DNA of 64,000 nucleotides from Agrypnia vestita (lineage: Eukaryota > Arthropoda > Insecta > Trichoptera > Phryganeidae). A program made the position numbers and the translations under genes. Under the pieces are notes generated by a model, which was not told the DNA's origin, did not search any database, and worked only from the letters and a program-made list of their open reading frames with translations. This document shows, piece by piece, positions 1 to 9,659 of this stretch (its first letter is position 1; each line of letters starts with the position of its first letter). The DNA lies in contig JADDOH010008073.1 in NCBI GenBank assembly GCA_016648135.1, positions 1 through 64,000 on the forward strand, written 5' to 3'.

Positions 1-59
1 CCATAGTTCAATCATCATAATAGCACATTATGAATTTGATCACAATTATATTATGAAAA

Positions 60-555
60 ATACATCATCGAATAGAAAATAAACAATAATAATAGCGCCC
101 GAAGCATATGCAATTTTCATAATACCATTTTATTAACAGCAGCACCTGAAGCATATGCAATTTTCATAACACTATTGTATTCATAACAGCAAACGGGGTG
201 CATGCAATTCTCATAACACGAATTTGTTAATAGCAGCACCCGAACATATGCAATCTTCATAATACCATTTTGTTAATAACAGCACGAGGAGCATATGCAA
301 TCTTCATAACACCATTTTGTTAATAACAGCACGAGGAGCATATGCAATCTTCATAACACCATTTTGTAAATAACAGCACGAGGAGCATATGCAATCTTCA
401 TAACACCATTTTGTAAATAACAGCACGAGGAGCATATGCAATCTTCATAACACCATTGTGTTCATAACAGCACTCGGGGCGTATGCAATCTCATAACACA
501 ATTTTGTTAATAATAGCACCCGGAGCGTATGCAATTTTAATAACACCATTTTCAA
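60..555. repeat. 47-bp minisatellite, about 10 copies
   Basis: A head-to-tail array with a 47-base period. The segment GCATATGCAAT recurs near 104, 151, 199, 246, 291, 338, 385, 432, 480 and 526. The middle units (about 270-460) are nearly identical and contain ACAGCACGAGGAGC; the outer units are diverged. This pattern suggests recent homogenisation of the centre. No coding potential is seen. Confidence 0.9.
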
Positions 556-1033
556 ACTACTTGTGTCATCACTAATCGTAGTATTGTTCCGTGTTGCGAA
601 AGGAAGAGAATTTCACGCTCTTGGGCTTGCAAACGCAAGCCCCTTCACTAAACCTAGTCTTCTGGCAATGGTAAATCGGTGTTGCAGCCTTTCCTGCAGC
701 TGAAGTAGAAGCTGACCTCAAGTCTTGATCCGCTACGTCATGTGTCGCCTAGTACATTACCGACACAACTTGAATTCCACTCATTCAGGAAAGTGAAGAC
801 GTGTAGTTCACACGAAGGGTTTTGATGCGTCATAGGCTTCAATTATTTCAGTGTAAAGGTTTCATTCTTGAACTGAATAGGCATGATGACAGATTTTGAA
901 ATAACCTCCTATAATGTAGGTACACGTCTATTATTACGGAAAATAACATTATTTCAGCAATAAACAACTTTTTACCAAATACATGGCCGTAGGATGCACC
1001 CAACAAATCCCAACTCTCTCGTGTGGAAGTCAA
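556..1033. other. Unassigned stretch
   Basis: I see no supported gene or repeat here. Both strands were inspected for a further exon of the WDSUB1-like gene and none was recognised. Confidence 0.4.
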
Positions 1034-1600
1034 AATTTTGAAACGGTACCAAGATTTACATACCTAGGATCCCTGATGACAAGCAACAATAACACTACAG
1101 AGGAGATCCAGAAGCGCATAGTGAGCGCAAATCGCTGCTTTTCCGCCTAAAAAAGCAGATAAAATCCAGACCGCTGTCCAGAAACACCAAGATATTAGTG
1201 TACAAAACGCTTATTAGGCCAGTGCTCACGTACGCAGCTGAGACGTGGGTACTAACTAAGAGGAATGAGCGAGCGCTGGACGTTTTTGAAAGGAAAAATT
1301 TGAGGCGTATCTTCGGACCGGTTCTAGAAAATGGACTTGGCGCAGACGTTACAACAATGAGCTCTGTACCCTGTTTAAGGAGCCAAACGTCACAAAATTT
1401 ATAAAACTGGAAAGACAAAGTCCCTGCTCAACTCAAGGCCAATAGAGCGAAGGAGCTTAGGAAGGCCAAAATTAAGATGGAGCGACAACGTCCTCAAAGA
1501 CATCTCTGCCTTAGAGCTTCGGAACTGGAGAGAGCCGGCACTAGACCGAGATGAGTGGAGGAAGATTATTGAGGAGGCAAAGACCCACCAAGAGTTGTAG
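1034..1600 (+). pseudogene. Non-LTR retrotransposon RT C-terminus, broken
   Basis: Conceptual translation shows the end of a reverse-transcriptase domain: FTYLGSLMTSNNNTTEEIQ near 1050, VYKTLIRPVLTYAAETWVL near 1200, then FERKNLRRIFGP. After a frame change it continues with LRWSDNVLKDISALELRNW and a stop near 1600. The order of motifs (YLGS, then RPVLTYxxETW, then the basic GRP-x-W-x-D tail) is that of the C-terminal third of arthropod endonuclease/reverse-transcriptase elements of the RTE/Jockey type. At least two frameshifts (near 1145 and 1340) make it non-functional. The 5' part of the element is absent. Confidence 0.8.
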
Positions 1601-2025
1601 TACCAAGAGTGATGAAACTAAGCTTTTCGCAAATACTTGCATTTTCATCTAACTATTTTTAATTTCGCGCGAAAACGCCCGCAGGTGTCATCGCGTCTAT
1701 TTGACGTCAAGCCTAAGTAAACATCGCATTGTGTCTATGACAACAGTTCAAGAGACTCGGTGATGGTTACTTGGGCGTGACGTCATTTACTCTGACCGGT
1801 GTTTCAGTTAAAATGGCCGATCGCAGAATTTTATACTTTTATTTTATTGAAAATCTTAATAATATCTATGTGCATCTCAATGGAGCATTTTTTAGAATCC
1901 TTTCAAAATATTATCTTCTCTGAAATCACTTATTCTTCAATACTGTCATCATGCCTATTACTTTTTTTTTTAAAGAGAAGTAGATTTGGGGACACAGCTG
2001 ATTGGTACAGATTAAGATACACCAC
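1601..2025. other. Presumed intron after exon 5 of the WDSUB1-like gene
   Basis: Sequence between the retroelement fragment and exon 5. No repeat or exon was recognised. The next host exon should lie further left, probably outside the window. Confidence 0.4.
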
Positions 2026-2112
2026 CTCATCAAGGACCTGTTGACCAAATCCCAGATGCAAACCACCCCGTTGTCTCCTCCGGTCGCTAGAGAGCAGCTG
2101 TCCTTGCTGAAT
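2026..2112 (-). CDS. WDSUB1: WDSUB1-like exon: blade 3
   Basis: The acceptor TTGTTGCAG lies just right of 2112. It encodes FSKDSCSLATGGDNGVVC then IWDLVNRSLM, a WD40 blade with a proper WD dipeptide. The donor is chosen at GTGGTG (2025-2020) to end after LMR as in the family; an alternative GT at 2036-2035 would shorten it by ten bases. The left boundary is therefore less sure than the right. Confidence 0.7.
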
Positions 2113-5100
2113 CTGCAACAATACCAAAGCCTATTTAATATTTCAGGATACGTGGAAAAATAGTACGATATCAAATAGAAGACCCCATGCAAGAAGTTGT
2201 TAATAATAATAATAATAATAATAATAGGTCTTTATTTCAGCTTGTTGAGAATAGATTCTCACCTCGCCATATAGATATATATATACATATAAGTGAAAAT
2301 AGAAAAACCAACAACAGACGTACAAGTAGAATAAGAAATAAAAACATGTCGAAATTAAAAATAAAAAGTAGAAAATAGTAATAAAAGTAGATAAATACAT
2401 AAAAAATAATGGAGAACAATCACTGTTGTTAACTAACATTCAAGTCATTTTGATAATTAGACATTCGCATTTCGCCTTTGAAAAATATGTTTTATTGCTA
2501 ATTCAAGATTAATTTTTATTGATTTATGTCAATAAGATATCAAAAAAGTATTTACAAAGTAAAAAAAACGCATTTATGCACAAAAAATAAAAATATATTA
2601 ATTTTCCCTAAAAAAATGTAGTTAACAACACTTCGAATGCTATACGTTTTTACTATCCATTATCCAAAATTACAAAACACCTGGCAAACACAAAATTATT
2701 GAAAAATAATATATAAGTACATATTATAATAGTCTTCAAATAAAAACAAATATATGACAGTACTGCCAGAGTAACATTTACACTAACCATAAATATTCCA
2801 ATCAAATTAAAAGGCGTGTTAATTTCAGAATGATGGCATGAACATGTTATTATTGAAGATAACATGTTCTTCCGATTAGTAACTGATTTGATTTTTATGA
2901 AAAAGTGTAGTTAACATGTTCATCCCTTTGATTTGATCATGTTCTAATTATTTTTAAGTTCTGAACTTATTTCCAATGGAAAGAGCGTGCAATATTTAGT
3001 TTAGACGGCTTATTAACTTATTTTGACCCAAATGTTAGTTAACAACTTCTTGCCATGGGGTTTTCAACTGTGAAATGATGGAACGACTTGACTTTTGAAT
3101 ATTGCCAACAACTGGGCAATACCCAAGTGGATCCAGCAGAATTTCAGAGTCGATGCCATGAGCATCTCTCGTATAAAGAAGTAGTACAATCGCTTCAAAG
3201 ATGGCCTGTTAAAGACACCAAGTAGACCGGACTACTGTGGCAACGTCGAGGGATGAACGGCGTTCTGATGAGACTGTGATCATGGACTTTCAAGAGTTCA
3301 AACTTACGTACTTGCATATCCTCAGGATCTCCGTTGACCTATACTGAACTGATTCTCGAAGTCCATTGTCCAAGTCCAAGAATTTGTCGCCCTTTGCAAC
3401 AGTATGTTCTCGAGTGCTTAAATTGAAAGACCAGTATTGTGACCATAGAATTTTCTGGAATCTCGAACATTCTTAATAGTGGTGATTCGGCCATTTCACG
3501 TGTGTTCCTTTCCACTACAATACAGTCCACAATCGTTCCGTACTATCCTCCACCCCCAGTTCCCGTAATATCCTTCCCCAGCCCCCATTTACATGTAAAG
3601 AAAGTAGTCAAGGAATGAAGAAAGAATAATATTTTGAGTATGTCCAAATTTTTCAGAACAATAGAAAAAGGCTATTGCTAACAAAACTCCAAAATCGAAT
3701 ATATGCAGATGTCTTATTAGCGACATCTGTGATCATTTAAGGGGAATGACAAAGCTTTGGTGCCGTCCGCGCTGGGGATTGTTACAACTCATATGTGAAA
3801 CGTGGCGTATAATTTAAATATATACATACCACTTCCAAAAATTAGTAGACATGGTATTATTCTATCGTGGGTGGAAATGGCGAACGTTACATTGTGTAGT
3901 GGTGATTCGGCCATTTCATGTGTGCTCCTTTCCTCTACAATACAGTCCACAATCGTTCCGTACTGTCCTCCACCACCCAGTTCCCGTAAAATCCATCACC
4001 AACCTCCATTTCCATGTATAGAAAGTAGTGAAAGAATGAAGAAGGAAGAATTTTATTCATTTCTTCATTCCCCCATTTCCATGTTTATAAGAAATATAGT
4101 CAAGGAATCGAGAGACACGATTTTTTTTTATTTTTTCATTTTTTATTTATTTAAAATGTAATGGAAACCTAAGAGGTTTATGGGTAACATTTGTACATGA
4201 TTCAATATACAACGAAACAATACAATGAAAGAAATAATAATAATATAATTTAGATACAAAGTCATTTTTTTATAGTTGGCCGAGTTTTAATACTTTTGTC
4301 ACATCTGTTTTGAATTTGTCAGTGGTCAGTTGTTTGGTCTGTTGTGACAGGTCATTGTACAGTTTTAGTCCGTTGCAAATTAGTCGGGATTGTCCTGTTT
4401 TTGTTTTGGCGTGTGTTATGTGATAGTTCTGAGCCATTCTAGTGTTGTGTTGGTGTTTTTCGTGTATTTTGTCTAATTTTATGTCTTCATCTTGTATTTC
4501 GCCAGTCTGTGAATGATTTTATGTGTTTCGATTTTTGTAATGCTTTCGATTTTTAATTGTGTTATACGGTATACAGTTTCAGTTGGTGTCCGGTATTTCA
4601 GATCATAGACCATTTTTAATATTTTGTTTTGCTGTCGTTGGAGTCTGTTTAGGTTAGTTTTGTTTCCGGTTCCCCAGAAGGGTATTAAATATCCTATTCT
4701 ACTCTTGCCTGGTACATCAGATTGAAACCTACTTGCATATCCTGACAGGATCTCCGTTGACCTGGACGAACTTGTGTATCTTGCCGCCAGTGCGCGCGCT
4801 CCACAGCATCGTGGTGCCATCTATGCTCGACGACACCAACATCGTACCCTGAAATATTTTAACGATTTGCGTTCACTCTACTAATAATAATTTTTTAAGA
4901 AATTAAAATACAACGTTGTTTACTTCTCACTATAATACCTAAAGGGAATAAAGAACTTCAGCATAAACTCGGAGATGGCTGACCATGCAAGATCAGAAGG
5001 TCATCGATTCACCCATGACGACATAGAGGTACTCCATATACGCAGAAAAGGAAGGAAGCTAGACATTTTAGAAAATTTAGAAATTAATTTTAATAACAGT

Positions 5101-7548
5101 AATACACTCAACGTTCAAACACCCTATATTACATCCCCCCTCTTGTCCATATTAGCCCCGCCCCGCAAACCTACCTCTTCCCACCACTCCACTCCCACAC
5201 CAGACCCGACAAGTAGTCATTTGGTTAGTTTATTACTGAAGATGACGCAGTGAGCGTCGAAAACGCTCCAATTAAAACTTTTGAATTAAAGTGTTATAGT
5301 GAGAAGTAAACAACGTTGTATTTCAATTTCTTAAAAAATATGTTACAATGAACTTCCACAAAGTTTGTCACGATAATTTCGAAACATTAATAAAAATTGT
5401 TCAAATGGCCAATCAAAATTCAAAAGTGTCTACGTAAGCGTACTCGCTAACGCTACCAAATGATGAGGTAAAAAAGTAAAAAAAGCGTAATTCTCTGTGT
5501 AAGAATGTTCGTCACTAACGCTACCAAGACGCTGCGCTAGATGGTGCTGTTTTCACAGCATTAACTCGCGGCCGAAATGACGGAAATGGCGGAAAAGTAC
5601 CAGGCTGATGTGGTGTAAAGGTAACATACCTGCCCGGAAAGCTAAGTGATCTGGGTTCGAATCCCGGTAGCGGCCAAAATATTTTTTCGTTGATTTGATT
5701 TTTCTGTGTCTTTCCAATTGATTAATAAATTTGGTTTTAAGACTATACTTTAATTACCTGCGGAGAAAAGCTAATACTGGTGACGCCATACTTGTGTCCT
5801 TGCAGAGGAGAGAAGTCCGTTTCTACGTAGCCCAGACCAGACTTCCAGCTCCAGACTCGAACTGTCTTGTCTCTGCAAAATAATAAACAAAACCATTAAT
5901 TTCTCAGGACGACAGGAGGGTCCTGTATTGCCCATAAAACACCGTCAAATCACACGTTATTCCAGAAGAAAAAAAAAAATCTTCTGTGCATAGTTTTGTG
6001 GGTTATTTTGACGTGTATATTTGACCTCTCTGGCCGACGTCACCACACGCGACTGGTCAAAGAAGCAATCGAAATATACAAGCACCCGGTAAACATTAAT
6101 AAAGATGACGGTCTTAAGTTAAAAACATCGTGGTATCCGGCCCTGCAGGATAAATCAAATCGACGATCCGCACAGTCCGACATCCGTTAGTAGATACACA
6201 ACACACTACATCAAGACACACACACCCTGATTTCGACACGGTACTGCAATCCAGTACTTAACCTAACACCAACTTGGACACACCCTGACTTCGGTACGGT
6301 ATTGCAAGGCAATACTTAACCAACACTTCAACACACACCCATCACATCAGCCCCGATGGTGGACCCTGCAATGGGATCCGAAACGTCGGCCAGACAGGTC
6401 AAATGTATACGGCAGAATATCCCAGAAAACTATACACAGGAGATTCTGAACGGCCGTGAAAACCTAAGGACATTTTTAATAATAAATAATACAATTGGTT
6501 TCTGCCGGGACACAAATATGGATGGAAGAGGAAATTGCCAGTGTAGTCTGCTTTGCAGACGATGCTATGATCATATTAGAGAGAAATAACGAATAACAAA
6601 TGCTTGGTAGACTACACAATACTTGTAAGAAATATAGCATGGCAATCGCTATGTAAAATACTAAATGTGTGACCTTCTCTTAAACACCTGTGGCGTTTCA
6701 TACCATGATACATAAACCACCAATCTAGGCCACACACACACACACACACGAAAGTGGCGAGAATGCCGCGTAAACAAATCGAGGCACAATCCACAAGAGT
6801 CAATACAGATCATTGCACCGTCAGCAATCCACACACACAGCCAGATTTCAAGAACATTCTTTGTTCGCAAAACATATAAAACCAGCCAACGCCCTATACG
6901 GGCATGTCAGTCTCTCCGCGACGCCCGGCGTAGGCCGTAGGCTCTAGTTCATCGAGTATCTACCCTTGTCTTTGTAATCGTACTTATGTTTAATTTTTAA
7001 TTGTTTTATCGAGTGAATAAAATCATCGAGCGTTTCACGACTTTGGAGATTTCCCGTCGCAGGGCGATGGTGACCGTAAAAAGCAGCTTCTACAGATACA
7101 TCTTACATCATCCTCAACCAAACCCCCCAAACAACCAAATATGTAAACTGATTGCAGAGAACAAACACATTGAGCATGTCGAACCTTCAGATATCTAGGT
7201 ATAGAATGGTTGGAGGAGCTGATCTGTGAGAAGAAATACAAGCCCAAGTTGATAAAGCAGCGTCTATTCCTGGTGCTCTAAAAGCCACAATTTGGAAAAA
7301 TAAGGATATGGCCACAATTTCCAAGGTCTTACCTTTTGCCATGATTTGAAGGTAAGGACCTTTAGGAAGGAGGATTAGTACATCGAAACACACCACACAA
7401 AGGGATGATCAGCCAGGAGCAACGTGGCGAACTCACCCGGATCCAGTGGCGAGGAGGCAGTCCAGCGAGAAGTCGCAGCAGGTGACGTCATTGCTGTGCG
7501 ACTTGAGGGTCTGCAACTCCTCGGCTTGGCAGCACATTGCGAACCTTT
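2026..7548 (-). CDS. WDSUB1: WDSUB1-like WD40-repeat protein, 5' part (4 exons, partial)
   Basis: Four exons on the minus strand join in frame: 7548-7437, 5872-5758, 4848-4733 and 2112-2026. They give about 138 residues of consecutive WD40 blades. The first blade carries ATGSGDKTVRVW across the exon 2/3 junction, the second SIDGTTMLWSARTG, the third TGGDNGVVCIWDL. The order, spacing and link GDPVRICKFS match the N-terminus of WD repeat, SAM and U-box domain protein 1. In that family the C-terminal SAM and U-box modules suggest a ubiquitin-ligase role; those parts lie beyond the left edge. The start is taken as the ATG at 7537, preceded in its exon by 11 untranslated bases, implying an upstream non-coding exon. 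Intron phases (2, 0, 2) are consistent at every junction. The name rests on recalled family sequence; another WD40 protein is possible but less likely. Confidence 0.75.
2183..3061. mobile_element. Non-autonomous TIR element in the intron
   Basis: The left end CCCCATGCAAGAAGTTGTTA (2183 on) recurs inverted at the right end as TTAACAACTTCTTGCCATGG (to about 3058). A second, internal terminal-like pair GTTGTTAAC (2425) and GTTAACAAC (about 2630) bounds a block that recurs at 29459-29672. No transposase is encoded. A short AAT run sits at 2206-2226, and a palindromic AACATGTTATT motif lies near 2842-2868. The superfamily is not determined. Confidence 0.65.
2203..2226. repeat. AAT microsatellite
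   Basis: A run of about eight AAT units inside the left end of the TIR element; simple sequence only. Confidence 0.9.
3309..3341 (-). pseudogene. Broken copy of the end of WDSUB1-like exon 4
   Basis: Read on the minus strand, this segment repeats the last about 32 bases of exon 4 plus the first donor bases: AGGTCAACGGAGATCCTG, a gap, then AGGATATGCAAGTA. Two bases are missing in the middle, which would shift the frame, and the preceding exon sequence is absent. It is most simply a partial local duplication and cannot replace exon 4. Confidence 0.75.
3474..3628. repeat. Intronic duplication, copy 1
   Basis: About 155 bases starting GTGGTGATTCGGCCATTTCA are repeated at about 3898-4045 with small differences, both containing CAGTCCACAATCGTTCCGTA. 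Together with the exon-4 fragment at 3309 it points to a local segmental duplication. A related segment around GAACGTTGCATTGTGTAGTG lies at 20551-20580. Confidence 0.8.
3870..4046. repeat. Intronic duplication, copy 2
   Basis: The partner of 3474-3628 in the same orientation. It extends further left into GAACGTTACATTGTGTAGTG, which is also found near 20555, so part of the unit is itself a dispersed repeat. Confidence 0.8.
4118..4721 (-). pseudogene. Non-LTR retrotransposon C-terminus (same family as 35620-36412)
   Basis: The minus-strand translation includes KSRIGYLIPFWGTGNK, LNRLQRQQNKILKMVYDL and TPTETVYRITQ, the C-terminal third of a CR1/Jockey-type reverse transcriptase. The T-rich left end (4122-4152) is its A-rich 3' tail. 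Compared with the fuller copy at 35.6-36.4 kb it lacks 8 bases after CTCTTG, is truncated at its 5' side and has a frameshift near 4500. Its right edge lies about 10 bases from the exon 4 donor. Confidence 0.8.
4733..4848 (-). CDS. WDSUB1: WDSUB1-like exon: blade 2
   Basis: 116 nt, acceptor ATTTCAG and donor GTAGGT. It encodes GTMLVSSSIDGTTMLW, then ARTGGKIHKFVQVNGDPV, and ends in phase 2. Its donor side abuts a retroelement after only about 10 intron bases (see 4118-4721), so the downstream intron begins almost directly with mobile DNA. Confidence 0.82.
4965..5253 (+). pseudogene. Penelope-like element C-terminus (GIY-YIG region end)
   Basis: The fragment reads HARSEGHRFTHDDIEVLHI then KGRKLDILENLEINFNN, followed by TSPLLSILAPP and a stop. 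The pattern H-x5-H-x-F/Y-T, IEVLH, KGRKLD-x-LE-x-LEI is what I recall from the region after the reverse transcriptase (endonuclease domain end) of Penelope-like elements. The reverse-transcriptase and GIY-YIG catalytic parts are missing, so it is a relic. The TGA stop (5251-5253) falls inside the stem-loop II of the overlapping hammerhead motif. Confidence 0.6.
5228..5282 (+). ncRNA. Hammerhead-like ribozyme motif overlapping the PLE ORF end
   Basis: Core CTGAAGA (5236-5242), a perfect 5-bp stem II (GACGC / GCGTC) with loop AGTGA, then GAAAA (5259 on). Stem I and the cleavage triplet are not clear, so activity is doubtful. Its position directly at the end of the Penelope-like ORF supports the assignment. 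Confidence 0.5.
5603..5742 (+). mobile_element. tRNA-derived SINE, family 1 copy A
   Basis: The tRNA-like head (5603-5675) has a box-A-like TGGTGTAAAGGTAACA and box-B GGTTCGAATCC, with imperfect acceptor pairing GGCTGAT / AGCGGCC. The tail (AATATTTTTTCGT, then CAATTGATTA and AATTTGGTT) is shared with 35541-35612. The two heads differ more than the tails. It lies in the intron between exons 3 and 4. Confidence 0.8.
5758..5872 (-). CDS. WDSUB1: WDSUB1-like exon: end of blade 1, start of blade 2
   Basis: 115 nt, acceptor TTTTGCAG and donor GTAATT. It completes GDKTVRVWSW, runs through a linker (ETDFSPLQGHKYGV) and ends TSISFSPQ in phase 0. A second AG two bases inside the exon could act as an alternative acceptor but would break the frame. 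Confidence 0.78.
6000..6475 (+). mobile_element. Penelope-like element 3' remnant with hammerhead relics
   Basis: The left arm GACCTCTCTGGCCGACGT (about 6023) is inverted relative to ACGTCGGCCAGACAGGTC (about 6383). Between them are a Penelope-like C-terminal fragment (6036-6165) and about two degenerate direct repeats containing ACACACCCTGA and TACTTAACC (6220-6340). The degenerate hammerhead core CCGATGG (6352) is followed by an intact stem II and GAAACGTC. The same terminal sequence occurs at 14.1, 27.2, 43.1 and 63.7 kb. Confidence 0.65.
6036..6190 (+). pseudogene. Penelope-like element C-terminal fragment
   Basis: RRHHTRLVKEAIEIYKHP, then NINKDDGLKLKTSWYPAL. The signature REAIEI-x-KH-x-x-NxN-x-x-DG-x-KL-x-x-W-x-P-x-L is the motif I associate with the last part of the GIY-YIG endonuclease region in Penelope-like proteins. 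Everything upstream is missing. The left side joins directly to inverted-arm sequence, so it is a deletion product. Confidence 0.6.
6660..7090 (+). other. Possible solo-LTR-like or promoter-like segment
   Basis: Contains a CA run (6729-6749), CATATAAAA at about 6873, a GC-richer leader (6900-6955) and GAATAAAATC at about 7014, i.e. a TATA box, leader and poly(A)-signal layout reminiscent of an LTR. No matching second copy, tRNA primer site or target duplication was identified, so this is weak. Confidence 0.25.
7437..7548 (-). CDS. WDSUB1: WDSUB1-like exon with the start codon
   Basis: The acceptor is CCAACAG before 7548 and the donor is GTGAGT at 7436-7431. The ATG (7537-7535) opens a frame of 33 codons plus two bases, including LQTLKSHSNDVTCCDFS, a typical WD40 entry with the GH-like SH dipeptide. 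It ends in ATGSG, completed by the next exon. The 11 bases before the ATG are the end of the 5' UTR. Confidence 0.75.
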
Positions 7549-7609
7549 CTGTTGGAGAAAACTCTGTTTAGTTAAATACACCGAGACTTGAGTTACTCAT
7601 GCTGATGAT

Positions 7610-8298
7610 ATATTTTATTTATTTATTTATATACATTTTATTTTATATTTATAAATGATAAGAGTGCCCTCTCGCTAGCATAATCCTTTGTTAAGATTTC
7701 TTTTTTCCTCTTTATATTCTTTACATTTTATAATATTTAGTCCCACAAAACGACTAAAAAGACGTTTGTCTGTAGGTTCATTTTTACAATTGTAAGTTAC
7801 ACTATTACAAAATATTATTCACTTTATAAACATAAGAGATAAAAAACGAAAACAATTTAATTTACAAAAGTACAAAAAACAACATAAAAGAAATTTTCAG
7901 TACAAAGTTAAAAATTAAGCAAATTAAGAAAAGAGCAATAAATAAAGAAAATAGCAAAATTAAAAATATATATAGCAAAAATTAAGGAAAAAGAAAGAGA
8001 AATATATATAAATATAAACATCACTAATTATTCAAAGTCATTATCATAATAAAACACTTAATACAGTTCATAAATAACTAATGTCGTAATGGATATGATA
8101 TACAACACTATCGTTTACATCATTACTTCATTTTATTTTTTATTAGGGCTGGACATTTACTACAAATTCCATATTTTGGCGTTTTTTTTTTCAATCGAAA
8201 ATGTGTTTTTTTTTATTCATTCATATCAGAAAGTGTATGCTAGACCACCATTTTTTTTAAAACGATTACTTAGTTAATTATAACCACTTAGATATCAT
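7610..8298. other. AT-rich stretch upstream of the WDSUB1-like start exon
   Basis: Very AT-rich with ATTTATTT runs at 7615-7635; this resembles inverted A-rich tails of non-LTR elements (compare 26240-26560), but no coding remnant was found. A non-coding first exon or promoter of the WDSUB1-like gene could lie here, but I cannot place it. Confidence 0.3.
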
Positions 8299-8390
8299 TT
8301 TATTTAACTTGTATTGAAACGAATGAATTTTTCGCTATCGATATAGGTCACTGTAATGATAGTCCAACGTTTTACAAAAAATAAGTCAAA
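8299..8390. mobile_element. Fragment of the TACAGGG foldback family
   Basis: ACTTGTATTGAAACGAATGA and GATAGTCCAACGTTTTAC match one arm of the palindromes at 9899, 39217, 47354 and 62185; the rest is missing. Confidence 0.7.
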
Positions 8391-8960
8391 TATGTGATTG
8401 GAAAATTTCGAAAAGTTGTTATTTTTAAGGCAAAAAGGTATTTTTTATTTTTTTATTTTTTTTATTTATCTAATTAATAATACAAATAATATTTTATTAC
8501 AAAAATACCTTGAAAATATTTACAATTCATTTTTTCTTGAATGTATGTATGTGTATACCTCACCAAAAAGAATGACGATTATTGTGTGTGGTGAGGGATA
8601 ACCACTTACAATCATAAAGGCAGGTAATCTAATTTATTAGACAATGTGAAAGGTAATATATTATTTATGTGATATATCAAAAATCTTAATTAATAATACA
8701 ATACAGTCAAGTAAATAATAATATAGAATAAGCAGTCAAAAGAGACCAAACTCAATCAACAAAATATAACTCTACAATAAATGAGAACGAGAATTTATAT
8801 TTATTATCCGTATTACTATGTTTTCGTAAGTTTGTTATTAATTTTCGATTCTAACATACTCTGTGCTATTCTGAAAATAGCAATATTGAGATGTCAGATA
8901 TTTATCCGAATCTTGACAGGTATGTATAACATTATATTGCCGCCAATTTAGATGTTTTAA
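8391..8960. other. AT-rich stretch, nothing assigned
   Basis: Homopolymer-rich AT sequence with no recognised exon or repeat. Confidence 0.4.
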
Positions 8961-9622
8961 GTTTGACTAACTAACCAACTAACTAACCATCACGCCGTTT
9001 CCCCGCAGGGGTAGGCAGAGAGGATTGAACGCCACACTCTTCTATCCTGGCACACCACTTTTGATTCGGCCAAATTCACACATCTTCTCATACAAGCTCT
9101 ACGGTTGTTGCGGCATTTAACGGGGCCATCCTCAAACACTTGTTGTATCTGATCGTGCCAGGTCTTTCTCGGACGCCCTCTATTTCTGTTGCCTTCAACA
9201 CTCGCCTCATGTATTTTCTTAACCATCCTTTCCTCGTTCATACTTTCCACATGACCAAACCATCTCAGCACTCCTTTCTTTATTCTACCTACCACACAAC
9301 AGCCAGCATTGCATTCACGTCTAATTTGTTCATCCCTCACTCTATCGACCAAAGATTTTCCAAGACAAGCGTCTTAGGGCCGGTTGTTTCAAGTTCGATC
9401 AAAGTAAGCGTTCTTTTAAAGCATAGATTTTTACGTTCTCCACCAATCAGACGATCCGTTTTCGTAAAAATCTATGCTTTGATCGACCGCTTACTTTGAT
9501 CCAACTTGAAACAACCGGCCCTTAGTGACCGCACTTCTACCGCATTCAGTCTACTTTCATTCCTCTTTTTCGCCAATTCCAGGCTTAACTTCCATATATT
9601 AGGGTTGGCGCTAGAACGGCAT
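8961..9622 (-). pseudogene. RTE-like retrotransposon C-terminus, split by a MITE
   Basis: The minus-strand ORF 9352-8990 reads MVDRVRDEQIRRECNAGC, then IKKGVLRWFGHVE, RGRPRKTWHDQIQQ and CQDRRVWRSILSAYPCGETA before the stop. Upstream (9622-9525) the element continues with the PTLMYG-like section. The two parts are separated by a 145-bp insertion (9377-9521). The 3' end on this strand finishes in TTAG-type tandem repeats (about 8966-8989), the tail shared by the other copies of this family in the window. Confidence 0.85.
9377..9521. mobile_element. Harbinger-type MITE inside an RTE copy
   Basis: 145 bp, with ends GGGCCGGTTGTTTCAAGTT and its inverse AACTTGAAACAACCGGCCC. The long inverted arms include GATCAAAGTAAGCG and TAAAAATCTATGCTTTGATC-type pairing. 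It is flanked on both sides by TTA (9374-9376 and 9522-9524), the 3-bp target duplication of PIF/Harbinger elements. No coding capacity. It postdates the host RTE fragment. Confidence 0.85.
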
Positions 9623-9659
9623 TATGTACCGCTGGTCTTGCTTCCTATGACAGATTCTT

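Larger units (their letters stand above)
4888..5342 (+). mobile_element. Penelope-like element remnant with inverted arms
   Basis: The arm at 4888-4935 (contains CAACGTTGTTTACTTCTCAC) is repeated inverted at 5290-5342. Between the arms lie a C-terminal ORF fragment (4965-5253) and a hammerhead-like motif (5228-5282). Inverted flanks and hammerheads are known in Penelope-like retroelements. It sits in the intron between exons 3 and 4 of the WDSUB1-like gene, on the opposite strand. Confidence 0.7.

Noticed and set aside
1926..2192. Whole 88-codon frame as WDSUB1-like exon
   Set aside because: Only 2112-2026 matches the WD40 family; the frame outside runs past a good acceptor (TTGTTGCAG) and a donor.
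3339..3530. 63-codon minus-strand frame as an exon
   Set aside because: It overlaps the duplicated intronic block and the broken exon-4 copy, with no domain of its own.
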